A stretch of 64,000 nt of DNA from Dromaius novaehollandiae (Eukaryota > Chordata > Aves > Casuariiformes > Dromaiidae). The stretch lies in NCBI RefSeq assembly GCF_036370855.1, contig NC_088100.1, positions 41,178,254 through 41,242,253 on the forward strand. Reading direction: 5' to 3'. The translations under genes were made by a program, and so were the position numbers. Under the pieces are notes generated by a model. It did no database searches. It saw only the letters and a list, made by a program, of their open reading frames with translations, and had not been told where the DNA came from. Positions 1 through 10,900 of the stretch are shown piece by piece (the first letter of the stretch is position 1; every line of letters begins with the position of its first letter).

Positions 1-843
1 AATCTAGGACTTGATTCAAATGCACACACATAGGCATCATATGCCATTTGACAGATCCTAAGGTATGCAAGACATCCATGTGGAGCAGAAAGGTATGGCA
101 TGGAAGAGCTAAGGGGCACCGGTGCCATTCTGAGCGAGGCAGTAGCGGAAGGCCAGGTGGAGTGCCTAGGGCATCTTAAATGGCACCACGGGTCAAATGG
201 CCTAAGGCCCTAATCACAACAGTCGAGAGCCTAGAGAGTGGCTCTGCTGACCAAAACTGAGCATCTACCTTCTAGCGGATTCAACTGCTCTCTAGGCTCT
301 AACTGACTGTATAAACCAGATCTCTGCTGACTGTAATCTCCCTCTCTTCACTCTCCCACCTCAGTTTCGGCTGTCTGGGCTCCACAGCCCAGTCCTGAGA
401 CGGCCCAGCTGCATAACCTTGGTTCATATTGCCTAGAAAACTGCTGCACTGGGAGAAAGGGCTGTGAGAAAGTCCTTGCAGTAGAGCCAGACAGGATAAG
501 AATGGCAAAATCACAGTTAAAGGTAGGGTTGTTGAGATGACATTGACAAGGAAAACACCAGTGTGAAAAGTTATAAAGTCCTAGAGGGAAACACCAGGGC
601 GTCACAAGATGACAATGCAGCAACAGTGGGGATCTGTTGCAGGGAGCAGTGGAGGCCAGCCCTTCCTTTCTTCATACATGACAGCATGGCCAACCAAGAC
701 TCATCTGGTGTCTTACGGGGGGAGGCAAGCATGTTAATGCTTAACCTAGTAGCCTGTTAGTCCTCTCTATCGATATTAACCAATAAACAACCACTTTATA
801 CTTTTAAATTGCATCTATCCTGCTTGCAGAAACTCTTTGCACA
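1..843 (+). mobile_element. Putative degenerate LTR of an endogenous retrovirus
   Basis: This stretch has the order of signals expected of the right part of a long terminal repeat on the plus strand. A TATAAA box lies at 572-577, and an AATAAA polyadenylation signal follows about 210 bp later at 782-787. A CA dinucleotide at 842-843 is followed directly by TGG at 844, the usual first bases of a tRNA primer-binding site. The left boundary is not in the window or not recognisable, and no second LTR copy was found downstream. A 13-bp inverted repeat (226-238 / 288-300) sits within it. The LTR call is inferred from motif order, not from family recognition. It could instead be ordinary intergenic DNA carrying chance TATA and poly(A) motifs. 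Confidence 0.3.
226..300. repeat. Inverted repeat, 13-bp perfect arms
   Basis: The arms AGAGCCTAGAGAG (226-238) and CTCTCTAGGCTCT (288-300) are exact reverse complements separated by 49 nt. The pairing extends imperfectly outward, with CAGT at 220-223 opposite ACTG at 302-305. It could fold as a hairpin in RNA. It lies in the LTR-like segment and may be part of that element. No function is assigned. Confidence 0.6.
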
Positions 844-2400
844 TGGTGAAAGGTGTCTAGCAAAGTGACCCTTGGTGGGGGGTTGTGGTCTGGCAGAGAA
901 GGCACCCAGGGGAGAGGCTTTGGACTGTTTGGACTGAGCAGAATAACAAAACCTGAAAACAAATGTGCAGTCTGGTGTTGTGGTAACTATTTACATCTGA
1001 GATTTATAACTTGAATTTTATGGGGGCTCTGTCTGTATTACTGGTACTGTATTACTGGTGACAATATAAAGGTGGAATGACCACTTGCTGTGGGGCAGAG
1101 AAGGCAATGACCTTCTCCCATTGTCAGAAAATTCCAAGGATGGACCTTTCATGGGAATGGGAAGATTTCATGGGAGAAGATGCACTGAGAAAAACAGGAA
1201 AGGCATTTATAATCTGTCAGGAGAGCATTAAATGTAAAGCAAATATCCCAGCTGTTGAATTGTGGGCTTTGTGAAGAATTGTAAACTTGGAATGGACTGC
1301 TGCTTTATAGAAAGAAAGTGGGATATGAAATATGAGATGGAGTTGCTGAAGGAACAGGTTTGGAAACAATGCTGAGCAAGGGTACCAGGACTGGAGAGAC
1401 TGAGCCGATCAATATGCCTTTACTGCAGAGAGCTTGCGTTTCGCATTTATGATGATGTGAGCCCAGATGGTGTGATGAGTCGAAAGAAGCTCAACCAGCT
1501 GTGAGAGGAGAATTGAAAAAATTGAAAATTGAAAGTGATTTGTGGATCAGACCATTCAGCTTGCCAGAGGATGAATCACTCTTTGAAAAAGGCACTGCAG
1601 GAAAAGTGGGGGAGTATGGTTGCAGCCCTCAGTGCAGGATTTAGAGAAGATGTTGGTCCCTGGGACTGGGTGAGGGAGGGATATGATCCAAATCCTTTTG
1701 ATTTGGCTCTACTGATTTACCCAGAAGGCACATTCCTGTTCTCTACATGTGCTCTTTTGCAAAGAGGGTTGGAATAGATGACATTTCCCACAGCTCAGAT
1801 GGCTGTGGTTATTATCAAAGTACTTCCCAAAACTGATGTGGATGAGCACAAGCAACATGGACAAACTCACATAAAGATTGATTTAACCTCAGAACTAGTA
1901 GGAATTGTATCACAGCTCCTAGGACCCTTGAGTGATCCCAGTGCACAGTGGATGGTGAGGCTCCTAGAAATCCCAGGAACGCTGGAGAAGGATTATAACG
2001 TTATTGCTAGGGCATCCACAACTCCATCTGATTAGAAAGCTGTATCAGCAGCACTAGAAGAACCCCTTGCTCCCAGCATTGAGTGTGAAGGTCTTTGAAA
2101 CCATTACTGGCTCCCAAATGGTTGGATGGTTGTTTTGTCTGGAGGAATAGAAAGCTGAAGAAGGACTAGAGTGATATGCAGCAAGGAAGCAAGTTCTAGG
2201 TATGACATCAGGTTTTGTATGGAAAGGAGCAAGGAGGCAGCCTAATTGTGAGGATCAAGAACTTAAAGCTGCAGCGATGAATGGAATGATACTGGGTGGC
2301 TGGACCCCTACTTTAACATATAAACACCTAAATGCAGACATGAATTCACCTAGATCTGAAACCCACAGTGCTGATAAGAAAGTGAGTTAGGACTATAGCA
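844..2400 (+). pseudogene. Decayed retroelement internal region, gag-like position
   Basis: Downstream of the LTR-like segment, one plus-strand frame is coding-like from about 1337 to 2035. It is broken by stops near 1373, 1501, 1513, 1522 and 1775 but otherwise open, including stretches of 82 codons (1529-1774) and 85 codons (1778-2032). A further 62-codon stretch in another frame lies at 2202-2387, which could reflect a frameshift. A broken open frame about 500 nt after a possible primer-binding site fits a decayed retroviral gag. I do not recognise any domain: no zinc knuckle, protease or reverse transcriptase motif is visible. The region is dead as a gene. It could alternatively be an unrelated processed pseudogene or chance open frames. 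Confidence 0.3.
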
Positions 2401-3449
2401 TTCCCAGTGCTTGCCCTCTCAGGGAATTGGCATGATCACAACTTATAATCCTTTTCATGGACAAACTGAGATTCCTTTTGAAAGCAGTTAGGCTGTTCCC
2501 TCTCCCTACCCTGAACAGAGGCTTCTCCAGAACAGTACTACTCTCTTGATTTAGAAATCCACTTCTGATTTCCAGTCTAAATGTGTTCCTGCCCAATTTA
2601 TACTCTTTATATTTGTACCAACACTGCCCTTTAGCTTAGCAGAGTCCAGAATGGCTTTTAGCTGACACTGAGTGGAGAGTAAAACCTATATGAAGGGTGA
2701 ATCCTGCTGTAATAGCAAAGGCAACTCTGATACGGTCCTGTAACTTGCTGCTGGGGCACTACTATATGGGCCTTTGAGGACTGTATGGTGCAACTGCGTC
2801 ATGCAGCTGAGCTCACCCAGACTATCACCACATGGTTCATCATACAGATGCGCATCCTGTTGTGACTGGCCCATGGTCTTTTATTGGCTTGTATTTTGTG
2901 AAAGACAGCAGCTTGGAATACACTATGAAATGTCCCAGCCTGTATACTATAGCTTGGCCACGCTGTATTTTTTTTTCCTCTTTTGTGTCTGCACTCATCT
3001 ATAAGGTGTTTATCAACTGTAATCGCAACCCTTCTTAGTTTCGGGTAGTGCATGCTTAGTAAAAATATATATAAGAAATGGGACTTGAGTGGTTTTTCTC
3101 TACCTTCTGGTACTCAGCAATTCAGAAACGAATAATCCTTTCTTCGGGTAGCAGTTCCTGGTATTGGCATTATTAAGAAAAGTACTCAGCAGGATATTTC
3201 CTCCAACTAGTCTCTATAAAATCTATTACCTTATCAAAGAAAGATACGTTAGTTTAATCTAAGAGACATTGTTGACAGACTGCGCTGCATTATGTCAATT
3301 TTTCTGCTTGATGTCTTTAGCTATACTAATCCTTTCTTTTAAAATGTTCTGAAGCCTGTAGAGAAATGCTTAAAATCTGACTGCCAGCATAAACTAACTT
3401 AATATGAATATATAGATGTATATGTGCTTATATGTCAAGATAAGCATGT
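2401..3449. other. Noncoding interval downstream of RRAGD
   Basis: I see no supported gene. Short open frames at 2774-3053 overlap on both strands and show no recognisable domain, so they are taken as chance. The sequence becomes AT-rich after about 3050. A minus-strand AATAAA lies at 2880-2885. The interval separates the retroelement remnant from the probable 3' end of RRAGD. Part of it could belong to a longer RRAGD 3' UTR if transcription runs further than assumed. Confidence 0.4.
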
Positions 3450-3472
3450 CTTAACTTTAAACATTAGTAGCA

Positions 3473-3478
3473 TTTATT
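3473..3478 (-). terminator. Candidate RRAGD polyadenylation signal AATAAA
   Basis: The plus strand reads TTTATT, so the transcript reads AATAAA. It is the first canonical hexamer found in the sense direction after the RRAGD stop codon, about 4.3 kb downstream. Use as the real poly(A) site is inferred only. Confidence 0.35.
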
Positions 3479-4243
3479 TTATACCTGCATATAATTTATA
3501 TACTTTTGTACTTGAACAGTATTTTTTCAGTTGTTTTTTGCTCAAGATCTAGCTCATAATGCTTACAAACCAATGAGAATAGGCTGGCAGGGTCCAAACA
3601 GACTGGGTATCTGACCTACCTACAGTGAAACATGCAAATCAGAGAATGGAAAATGAGAAGGCAAAAAATATCAGGGAGAAAACAAACAAACAGGAATAGT
3701 CTGTTAAAGTCTTTTTTTAACTACCATTTCCAAAAAGAACCCAGAAGCAAAAGCATTTAAATGCAGCCATTTGAAAGTATGTACATGACCTAATGTGTGA
3801 TTATTTAAAAAGCAGGAAATCAAGTAGGACTTCAACAAGATGCCACTATAAAGAAACAGAGGAGTATGAAAGAATTTCCCAACCAAAGTTATTTCTGATT
3901 TCCCACAGAGACGGAATAGGCAAAGTTGATTTGTCTGTAACTAAGAAAGTTGAAATGCTGCTATCGATAAATATTTAGAATTGGCATAAGAAATTCTCGT
4001 GCCAACTATTTAATTTCCCGATTAAACAGGACAGAGAGGAACCAGCAGTAGCAAAAATGACTATATAACAATGCCACACATATCATTCAGTAGGAAAATA
4101 GAGCCCCCCCAATGGTCAATTTAAGACAAAAATATTCTGCAGCGACTATTGTGAATGAAAGGGACAAGAAATGTATCATTAAAGCAAAGAGTTTCTACCA
4201 CATGGTGACCTGGTTTTGGTTATTTGCTTTAGCTCTTCAACTT

Positions 4244-5045
4244 AATCTGATGATGCATAAAAATGGAGGAGGTTTATAGGTCAGTAATTTTGAAAATACT
4301 ACACTATTCAGAAAATGTTAGCTCTGCAAAATTAAAATAACCCTCTCTCTATAATCCTTTGGCAGAATCAGCTCCGTTAGCATAAGAGTTCATCACTGTA
4401 GTACAGTTTCACTTGCAAGAAAAGAAAACCCCAAATTTTTATCCTTTAATGAGAAAAAATCTGTTCCATCACAGAAGATGAGCTCTCAAATTATGTATTT
4501 GAATTATGCTTCATCAGAGTAGTTTGCTCCTGCTGATTACACTTCAAAGTTTCTGTGCTGATGCACAGTACAACTCTACACACAGGATTTTAGAAAGACA
4601 TTCCAGCACTGTAATAGTTTCAACAGCCCATGTCCCAGTGCATGTTCACACATTTTAACTCCTCAAAGAATCCATGTCGTTAAGTACTCTGGGCAGCTGC
4701 CTACTGAATTACTTACAGAGACTTCCACCACTGCAGCAAGTTGCTAGAAGCAGTGTTTTACAGCTATTCAGCTTCTGAGATTAGGACTTTAAAATGTCTA
4801 TGGGACACTAAGTTGGTGTGGGTTTGTTTGTTCAAAACAGAGTATTTTAAAGACACATAGCTACTTCAATAACGGTTCCTCCCATGTTTAGGCAAATCTG
4901 ATGATACATAAAAATGGAGACTTACAGATCAGCCGTTTAGGAAATATTACATGGTTCAGAAACTGTTTACTTCTTGCATGATTTCCAATTAAAAAAAATA
5001 CATATCTCTACAGTGCTTTGTCAGAACAAGGTCCTGTAGCCTAAG
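4244..5045. repeat. Diverged direct duplication, two copies about 650 bp apart
   Basis: Segments 4244-4386 and 4895-5045 align along their whole length in the same orientation. Shared blocks include AATCTGATGAT followed by CATAAAAATGGAG, then GGTCAG/GATCAG, then TTCAGAAA, then a shared pattern near TTTGGCAGAA/TTTGTCAGAA, and finally TAGC(A/C)TAAG. Many substitutions and small indels separate them, so the duplication is old. They may be two copies of one unrecognised ancient transposon, or a local segmental duplication. Both lie in the probable RRAGD 3' UTR. Confidence 0.6.
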
Positions 5046-6477
5046 GGATGTTTCCTCCCTTGAAAATAAAAACTAGAATCTCAGTAAAACTTAGAAAGAA
5101 CAAGAGACTGAAAATAAGACGTTCTTCAAGAAAAAGAAAAATCCCTTGCATGCCTCACTGCTCAGTCACTTCAGCTAGTACATGAAAATCTGAAGTACTG
5201 ACCAGAAAATGACTAGATGTAAAACACACAAGCTATCACCTAAACTGGAAAATACCAAAATTAAGCAATAATTTTAATATTCTGTAAGTTTTGTAATCAA
5301 ATGTGTTCGAAACATAAGAGATCTTATAAAAATTATTTTTATCCTAATAATATCCAATTAGAAGTTTTATATGTTAGCAAAATTCATCTGGTACCACTAA
5401 ATTACACAGCGTAGTGTATGTCAAATTCTGGAGGGAACTATTAGAGATAACTTAATGGCAAATGAAAGGCTTAAATAAGGTAAATGTCTCTCTAAATATG
5501 AGGGTATGCATGGTTATATAGGTGTAAAATATGAATGCTCACACATAAGGCCAAACATACAGAAACCACATTCTTTAGTCATGATTCATACCATAGGCAG
5601 TATGAAAAGACACTGCTACTCTTTTAAGTGTCTGGTCCAACAAATGAAACAGCCTGGTAGGTGCTTGTCTCATACTCACACACATCTGAAAGGAGGCAAG
5701 CAAGAAGACTGGGTCACAATGGTAGGTTAAAAAAAAAAAAATTATGGCTGCTCTTCAGTGAAAGTACTGTGGAACAGAGTGTTGCCAAAAGGCAGCTACT
5801 CTCCATCATCAGTGTGGTGAACTCTGAAGAAAGCTCTACTTTAACAGAGAGGTTGGTCAGAAGAGCCACCCTCTCCTAAGAAGGTGGGTGGCAACAGTAC
5901 CAACTGGAATTTGAACTCTCTGTGTTTTTGCAGCATTCTGCTTTCATTACAGCTACTGTCATTATCCTTCACACTAGCACCAGGACCAACATTTTTGTCT
6001 ATTTCTGCTGTTTCCCACCTTCCCAAGCACCCAGAACTGCATTACTTATCAAGTGAAACTAGTAGCCTAGCTCCATCTATTAACTCCTTTTTCTAAGAAC
6101 TCCACATATATTTGATAGACTCATGCCAGAAGAGCTAATTTGTTCCAGAAAGATAAATAAGCAAAGCCATGTGCATCAGGCCGCAGTAAAGAAATGGAAA
6201 TCATGGTCTCTCTTTAGGCTGATGTTCGGGTAGAGAGTGCCTTTGCATTCAGTGCCAAATGGCTCTTCTAGCTCATGTACTCAGTGCAGCACCAGAGCCT
6301 GAAGATCTGTCAACATACTGTATAGAGCATACAGGAACTTTGCATTTGCATTCAAACCACTGCTGAATTTAGACTTGTTTATCATAGGCTAAAACCCTCT
6401 TACTTTTCCAGAGAAGCTAGCAAACACCAGCGACTCCTGAATCATAAATAAAGATGCAGCACTATGCTTTGCTGTAG

Positions 6478-6479
<2 letters not shown>

Positions 6480-6517
<38 letters not shown>
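6480..6517. repeat. Homopolymer run, 38 A on the plus strand
   Basis: There are 38 uninterrupted A residues on the plus strand (U38 in the RRAGD transcript sense). On the plus strand an AATAAA lies about 30 nt before the run, the arrangement of a retroposed mRNA tail. No coding parent or target-site duplication is visible, so it is listed as a simple repeat. Confidence 0.9.
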
Positions 6518-6520
<3 letters not shown>

Positions 6521-7816
6521 TTCAAATTCAGTCCTTGCTTCTGTCTCCACAGCTGTCTCACCTAGGGGCAGATTAGCTGATGATTGGGCAAAGCACAGCT
6601 CCCCTCACCAGAGTTGTTCTTCCCACTAGGAACTAAAATTTTACATCACTAATTAAACAAAAACAGTGAATACAGAATTCAGAATGTAAGTTTTACTTCT
6701 TTTTAAGTTTGAAAGTGCTCTGGTGTCCTGGTTGATCCTGTGACAAATGCACCCACAATCAATATTAAAATAAAAAGCAGTTATGCATTCTGATTACTAC
6801 AGCAGGTAGATTCTCCAGTCCTCATTTTAAAGATCTCTTTTGATTTCAATAGCAGATGTACCCAGTGCAAACATCTATAGGATTCCCTACCAGTACATCT
6901 GAAGTTTTTGTACTGGCAGGATGAAAATACATACAGATTCTTCACTGCACCAACTGCAGATGCACAGACTCTCAAAACAAGCTTACCGATGTAAATTCAA
7001 CCTTTCACATACACCACCCTGCTCCAGAGCCTTATAAAAATACCAATGCAACATAGAGCCATTTTACAAAACAATTATCTTTATAGAAAGGTATTTTAGT
7101 GGTATATGTTGAGGTAAAGAGTAAAAATAGACCCAGCAGAGGGCATTACCAGTGTTATGGAGAACTCCGGGTAAAATTTGGCCAAAAGCGTGTTTTATAA
7201 AAGCTAATATTTACCTACCAGTTATGATCTCTGGCAAGGTGCTTATTGCTACCATACTTCAAAAGAATTCTTCAGTTTACAAATTGAAAAATATATGAAA
7301 TTAGTTCTGTATGAATGTTCGGATTAGCTGTCACAAATTTTAAAAGGCATTATACCAAGTTTTCTTGATTGTTTACTAACCAATTTGATTTTAGCAGGTA
7401 AATAAACTACAGCATACATTTTACCTGACACCATGCATCAAAATCACCATAAAAACTAAGTTTATCAAAGTCCAACTCCACAAGGAAAACATGAAAAAGT
7501 GCAAATTATGTACCCAGTATTTCTGTCACAGCTGATTTTTCTTAATATGGCATGAAAAAGGTTTACAGCATATATTAAGAAAATTCTTACAAGTGTTCAC
7601 CTCAATCCTTATACATACAACATTTTGCTCAAAGTGCTCACTATATGAAAAAAACTGACTGGATAAAAATATTTAAACAGTGCTTTCTGAAGGGTCAGGG
7701 AAAATTCATATAATACATCAGTCCCATTTGTTTTCCTCTTCACTCAGTGCAATGAGATGCAGAAGTCACGTCAACTTGAAGAAAAGCTTTGCTCTCCACG
7801 TGCCAGTAGGCCTCAG

Positions 7817-7968
7817 TTACAGTGGCATTCTTGGTGTCCCATTGGGGGTGGGTCTTTTATTTTTTCGCACGTGGCTTTGATGTTTTCGAGATCTCACTAC
7901 TTTCATTCGTACTTCAAATACTTCTTGTATGGCTTTTCGAAAACAATGGAAATTGTAGTCTATCAATC
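7817..7968 (-). CDS. RRAGD: RRAGD coding exon 7 (residues 351-400 and stop)
   Basis: 152 nt from acceptor TCTCTATAG|GATTGA to TAA at 7819-7817. It encodes [23 protein letters not shown] and a basic tail ending NGTPRMPL. Human RagD ends NGTPRVLL, so the last residues differ while the length is unchanged. A chance AATAAA sits inside the coding sequence (Lys-Asn-Lys codons, plus-strand 7855-7860), about 40 nt before the stop. It could cause premature polyadenylation only at a low level. Confidence 0.96.
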
Positions 7969-10900
7969 CTATAGAGACAGAAGTGTTTTCCATATTAATA
8001 ACGCTTTACGCAAATTAAGTTAATGAAAAAATGGCTTATATTCTACATTTACTGAAATATCTCACTTTCTAGAGGTCAATCAGTGAACCTTCTAGGCAAT
8101 TTTTTATATGCTACATAGAAGCGCATTTGATAAATACAAGTACTTCAGTGAGCATTATAGTTTCAAACTGTGTCCTGTATTAAATATACTTACTAGTCTT
8201 ACAGAAAATGGACAGAAAAGCTTTAAATATGCATAAATGCAGATAAAGGTTTAACTTAATTAAGAGCTTTAGGGAAATACTCTGTATACTAAGATAAAAA
8301 TTAAACTTCCATAAATTATGTGTCATTTTATAACCGAAATAAAAATGAGTAGGATATAGTAATCAAAGAATTTTGGTTTTTTGATATGTAACCTTTGAAA
8401 TGGATACTCAGTAGAAATATTATCAAGTAACAGCTTTTCATAACAGCCAGTTATACCTCATCTTACACTGCAACTGAAAAATACCACCTTAGATATGTTG
8501 TTAAGTTACATATATGCATAATAGGCAGTTACCACGTGAGTGGGCTGAATGTGATCCCACAGAAAAGCTGTAAAGCCATATTGGTATTCAATCTGAAGAC
8601 TTACTGAGTGCTACAAACTGTGCAATATTGCAATACAATTCTAAGATTTTAGTACTGAGCTTATGACCTCATTCAAGGTTAATGCCATAACCTCTCTCAA
8701 CTCAAATACTCTACTGTTTTTCACTTTAATTTCCCTAACAGGAGATGATACATATTTTAAGTGGTTTAAATCTGCCATGTTACTTTGTTTTTCCTTTTTT
8801 TCAGAAATTGTTTTCCCTCTCACTGGAGTTCAGACAAAATATTATTTGGAAGTCACCAGGGACCAAAAATCAATCTGTACCATAATACCAGAGCCGTACA
8901 GTTAAAATGTACTAATTACAGCACCAAACGTCCCAAACTATGTAGACACAAAAACCTGACAGTCGCAGACAAAGCCTAGTGAGTGCTTATCCAACATGGT
9001 GTCTTTTCTGAAACAGTCTTATTAGTAGGTACGTCAATGTAACACAGTAAAAAAAGAAAGTGACAGCATCTAACATTCATAAATAATAATGCTGGTACAG
9101 CTGTGAAAGAGAAATCTGAGCAACTGAAGTTCTATAAAATGAAAGCTAAATACTCTGTCAATCCACCAGCAGACATAGCACGAGTACCGCATTCACAAAC
9201 ACATCAACACTGCCTGGTGAATTAATAGCACAAGAAGGCAACACAAGCCAAGATGACGATGGCTCGTTCTTCCACAGTTCAGTTCCAGTCTCAGGGCATT
9301 TGACTAAGACCAGTAATGCTGTGAACACCATGCCAGTGTAGAGAGAGATAATGAGCTAAGCCTTTCATATCAACTTTGACCAACGTCAGAGAGATTACCA
9401 AAGTTATGTACTTTAATTTCAAAATATGAAAGCCGCCCAGTTCATAAAGATAATATGAAAGCTGCCCAGTTCGTAAAGATACTGCTTCTCAAAGCCTCCT
9501 TTTAGACGCAAGAAAAGCAGGAACATATTTCTTTCTATCTGCCAGCCTCAATAATTTTCCCTTACCTACAGCACACAAGCTGTTCCAAATGCATTTGCTA
9601 ATGCCAACAAGTGCACGCAACATTAGCTAAGACAAAATGACACATCCTACTGTTGCCGATGGAAGCTCGTTGCACTGGATGTAAACTGTATGTTTTGATA
9701 TCAGAAATCTGTCAAATATATTTACGATTTCATCTTATCTTAATGCCAGCACAAATACCCCATACCTTTAAACATAATGTTCCGTAAGCTCTATCAAGGT
9801 GTATTTACCTTTATTATTTGTGATACAGCTAGAAACTGTATCAGCAAATGACAGCCATAGAGTTATTCATTAACTTGCAAATGTAAAGCAAAAGTACAGC
9901 AATGTTAGACAAGGGAAAATACCTTTTCTCTCAAAGCTTTCTTCTCTTACAAAGCAAACAAGAGCAAGAAATTTTGTCACTTCTTTCAAATAAAGGACAG
10001 TTGTATTGTTCAGCTTTATGATTGCCATTGATTCTTTGTCATAAGGAGTCCCGGTGCCATCATCTTTGAGCCTAAAGTGCAATATTAAAATAAAAATAAT
10101 AAAAAATACACACACACAAACAAGATAAGCCACCAGATGAGCTAAAAAAAGTATCCTGCTTTGGTTCTTTTATCAAATAATGTCAAACTTTAAGAAATTT
10201 TCATTTCATCGACCTTTCAGGAAGACTCTTCTTCAAACCAGACAGTGTAAACTAAGACACACAGAGATTAAGTCGTTTATCCAAATGCACACCACATCTG
10301 AGATCTGGGGCTAGAAATCAGATCTCAACTGCCAAGTAGCTGAACTGGAGCCCAAATTTTTCTCTGTTATTTGTAAACCATATATCAAACTTATCTGTTT
10401 TCTTATTAATGAACTATACTATGACTTTATCTAAAATATATGAAACAGTAAGTCTGTACTGATAATTCGAAGTCCAGTAACCTTGCTTGGGCAGTGGCAG
10501 CTGACTGATGTCTCATGATGGCTTGAACTCTTCTTCGTGAGAAGTTTGCTTTTGCAATATTGCATCATGAAAAGAGATTTCACCTTCACAGATGAATATC
10601 ATCACATAAGCTTCATACCTCGCAATTTTACCCTCACTACTAAAAGCATGCACAGATTTTGTTTAATACGTAGCTATCAGCTATCTCCAAGAACTATTGC
10701 ATCATTAATAAATTAAGGTAGTAAGTTCTACAGATGCTTCAAGAAAGCAAGAGAAGAAATGAATATCACATCTCTATATTTAAAAAACAGGGCAAAGATT
10801 TCTGGTGACAAACATTAAACAGTTAGGCAAAGACAGTGGCAGAGTGACATTTGGTGAAGAGAAAGCCCCACAAGTGCTCTACAAATAATAACTAAATGCA

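Larger units (their letters stand above)
3450..7816 (-). other. RRAGD: Probable RRAGD 3' untranslated region
   Basis: This is AT-rich sequence following the RRAGD stop codon, without coding potential on the sense strand. The only canonical minus-strand AATAAA I find between 3400 and the stop codon is at 3473-3478, which would place cleavage near 3445-3465 and give a 3' UTR of about 4.3 kb. ATTAAA variants at 5273-5278, 4445-4450 and 4007-4012 could give shorter forms. Mammalian RRAGD mRNAs also carry a long 3' UTR, which supports the idea. The interval includes a diverged 145-bp duplication and a 38-nt A/T homopolymer. The true 3' end cannot be fixed without transcript data. Confidence 0.4.

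Noticed and set aside
6420-6517. Processed pseudogene with poly(A) tail on the plus strand
   Set aside because: AATAAA precedes the A38 run at the right distance, but no coding parent, no target-site duplication and no spliced-exon signature could be seen.
7855-7860. AATAAA near the RRAGD stop codon as the poly(A) signal
   Set aside because: It is inside the coding sequence (Lys-Asn-Lys codons); use would remove the stop codon.
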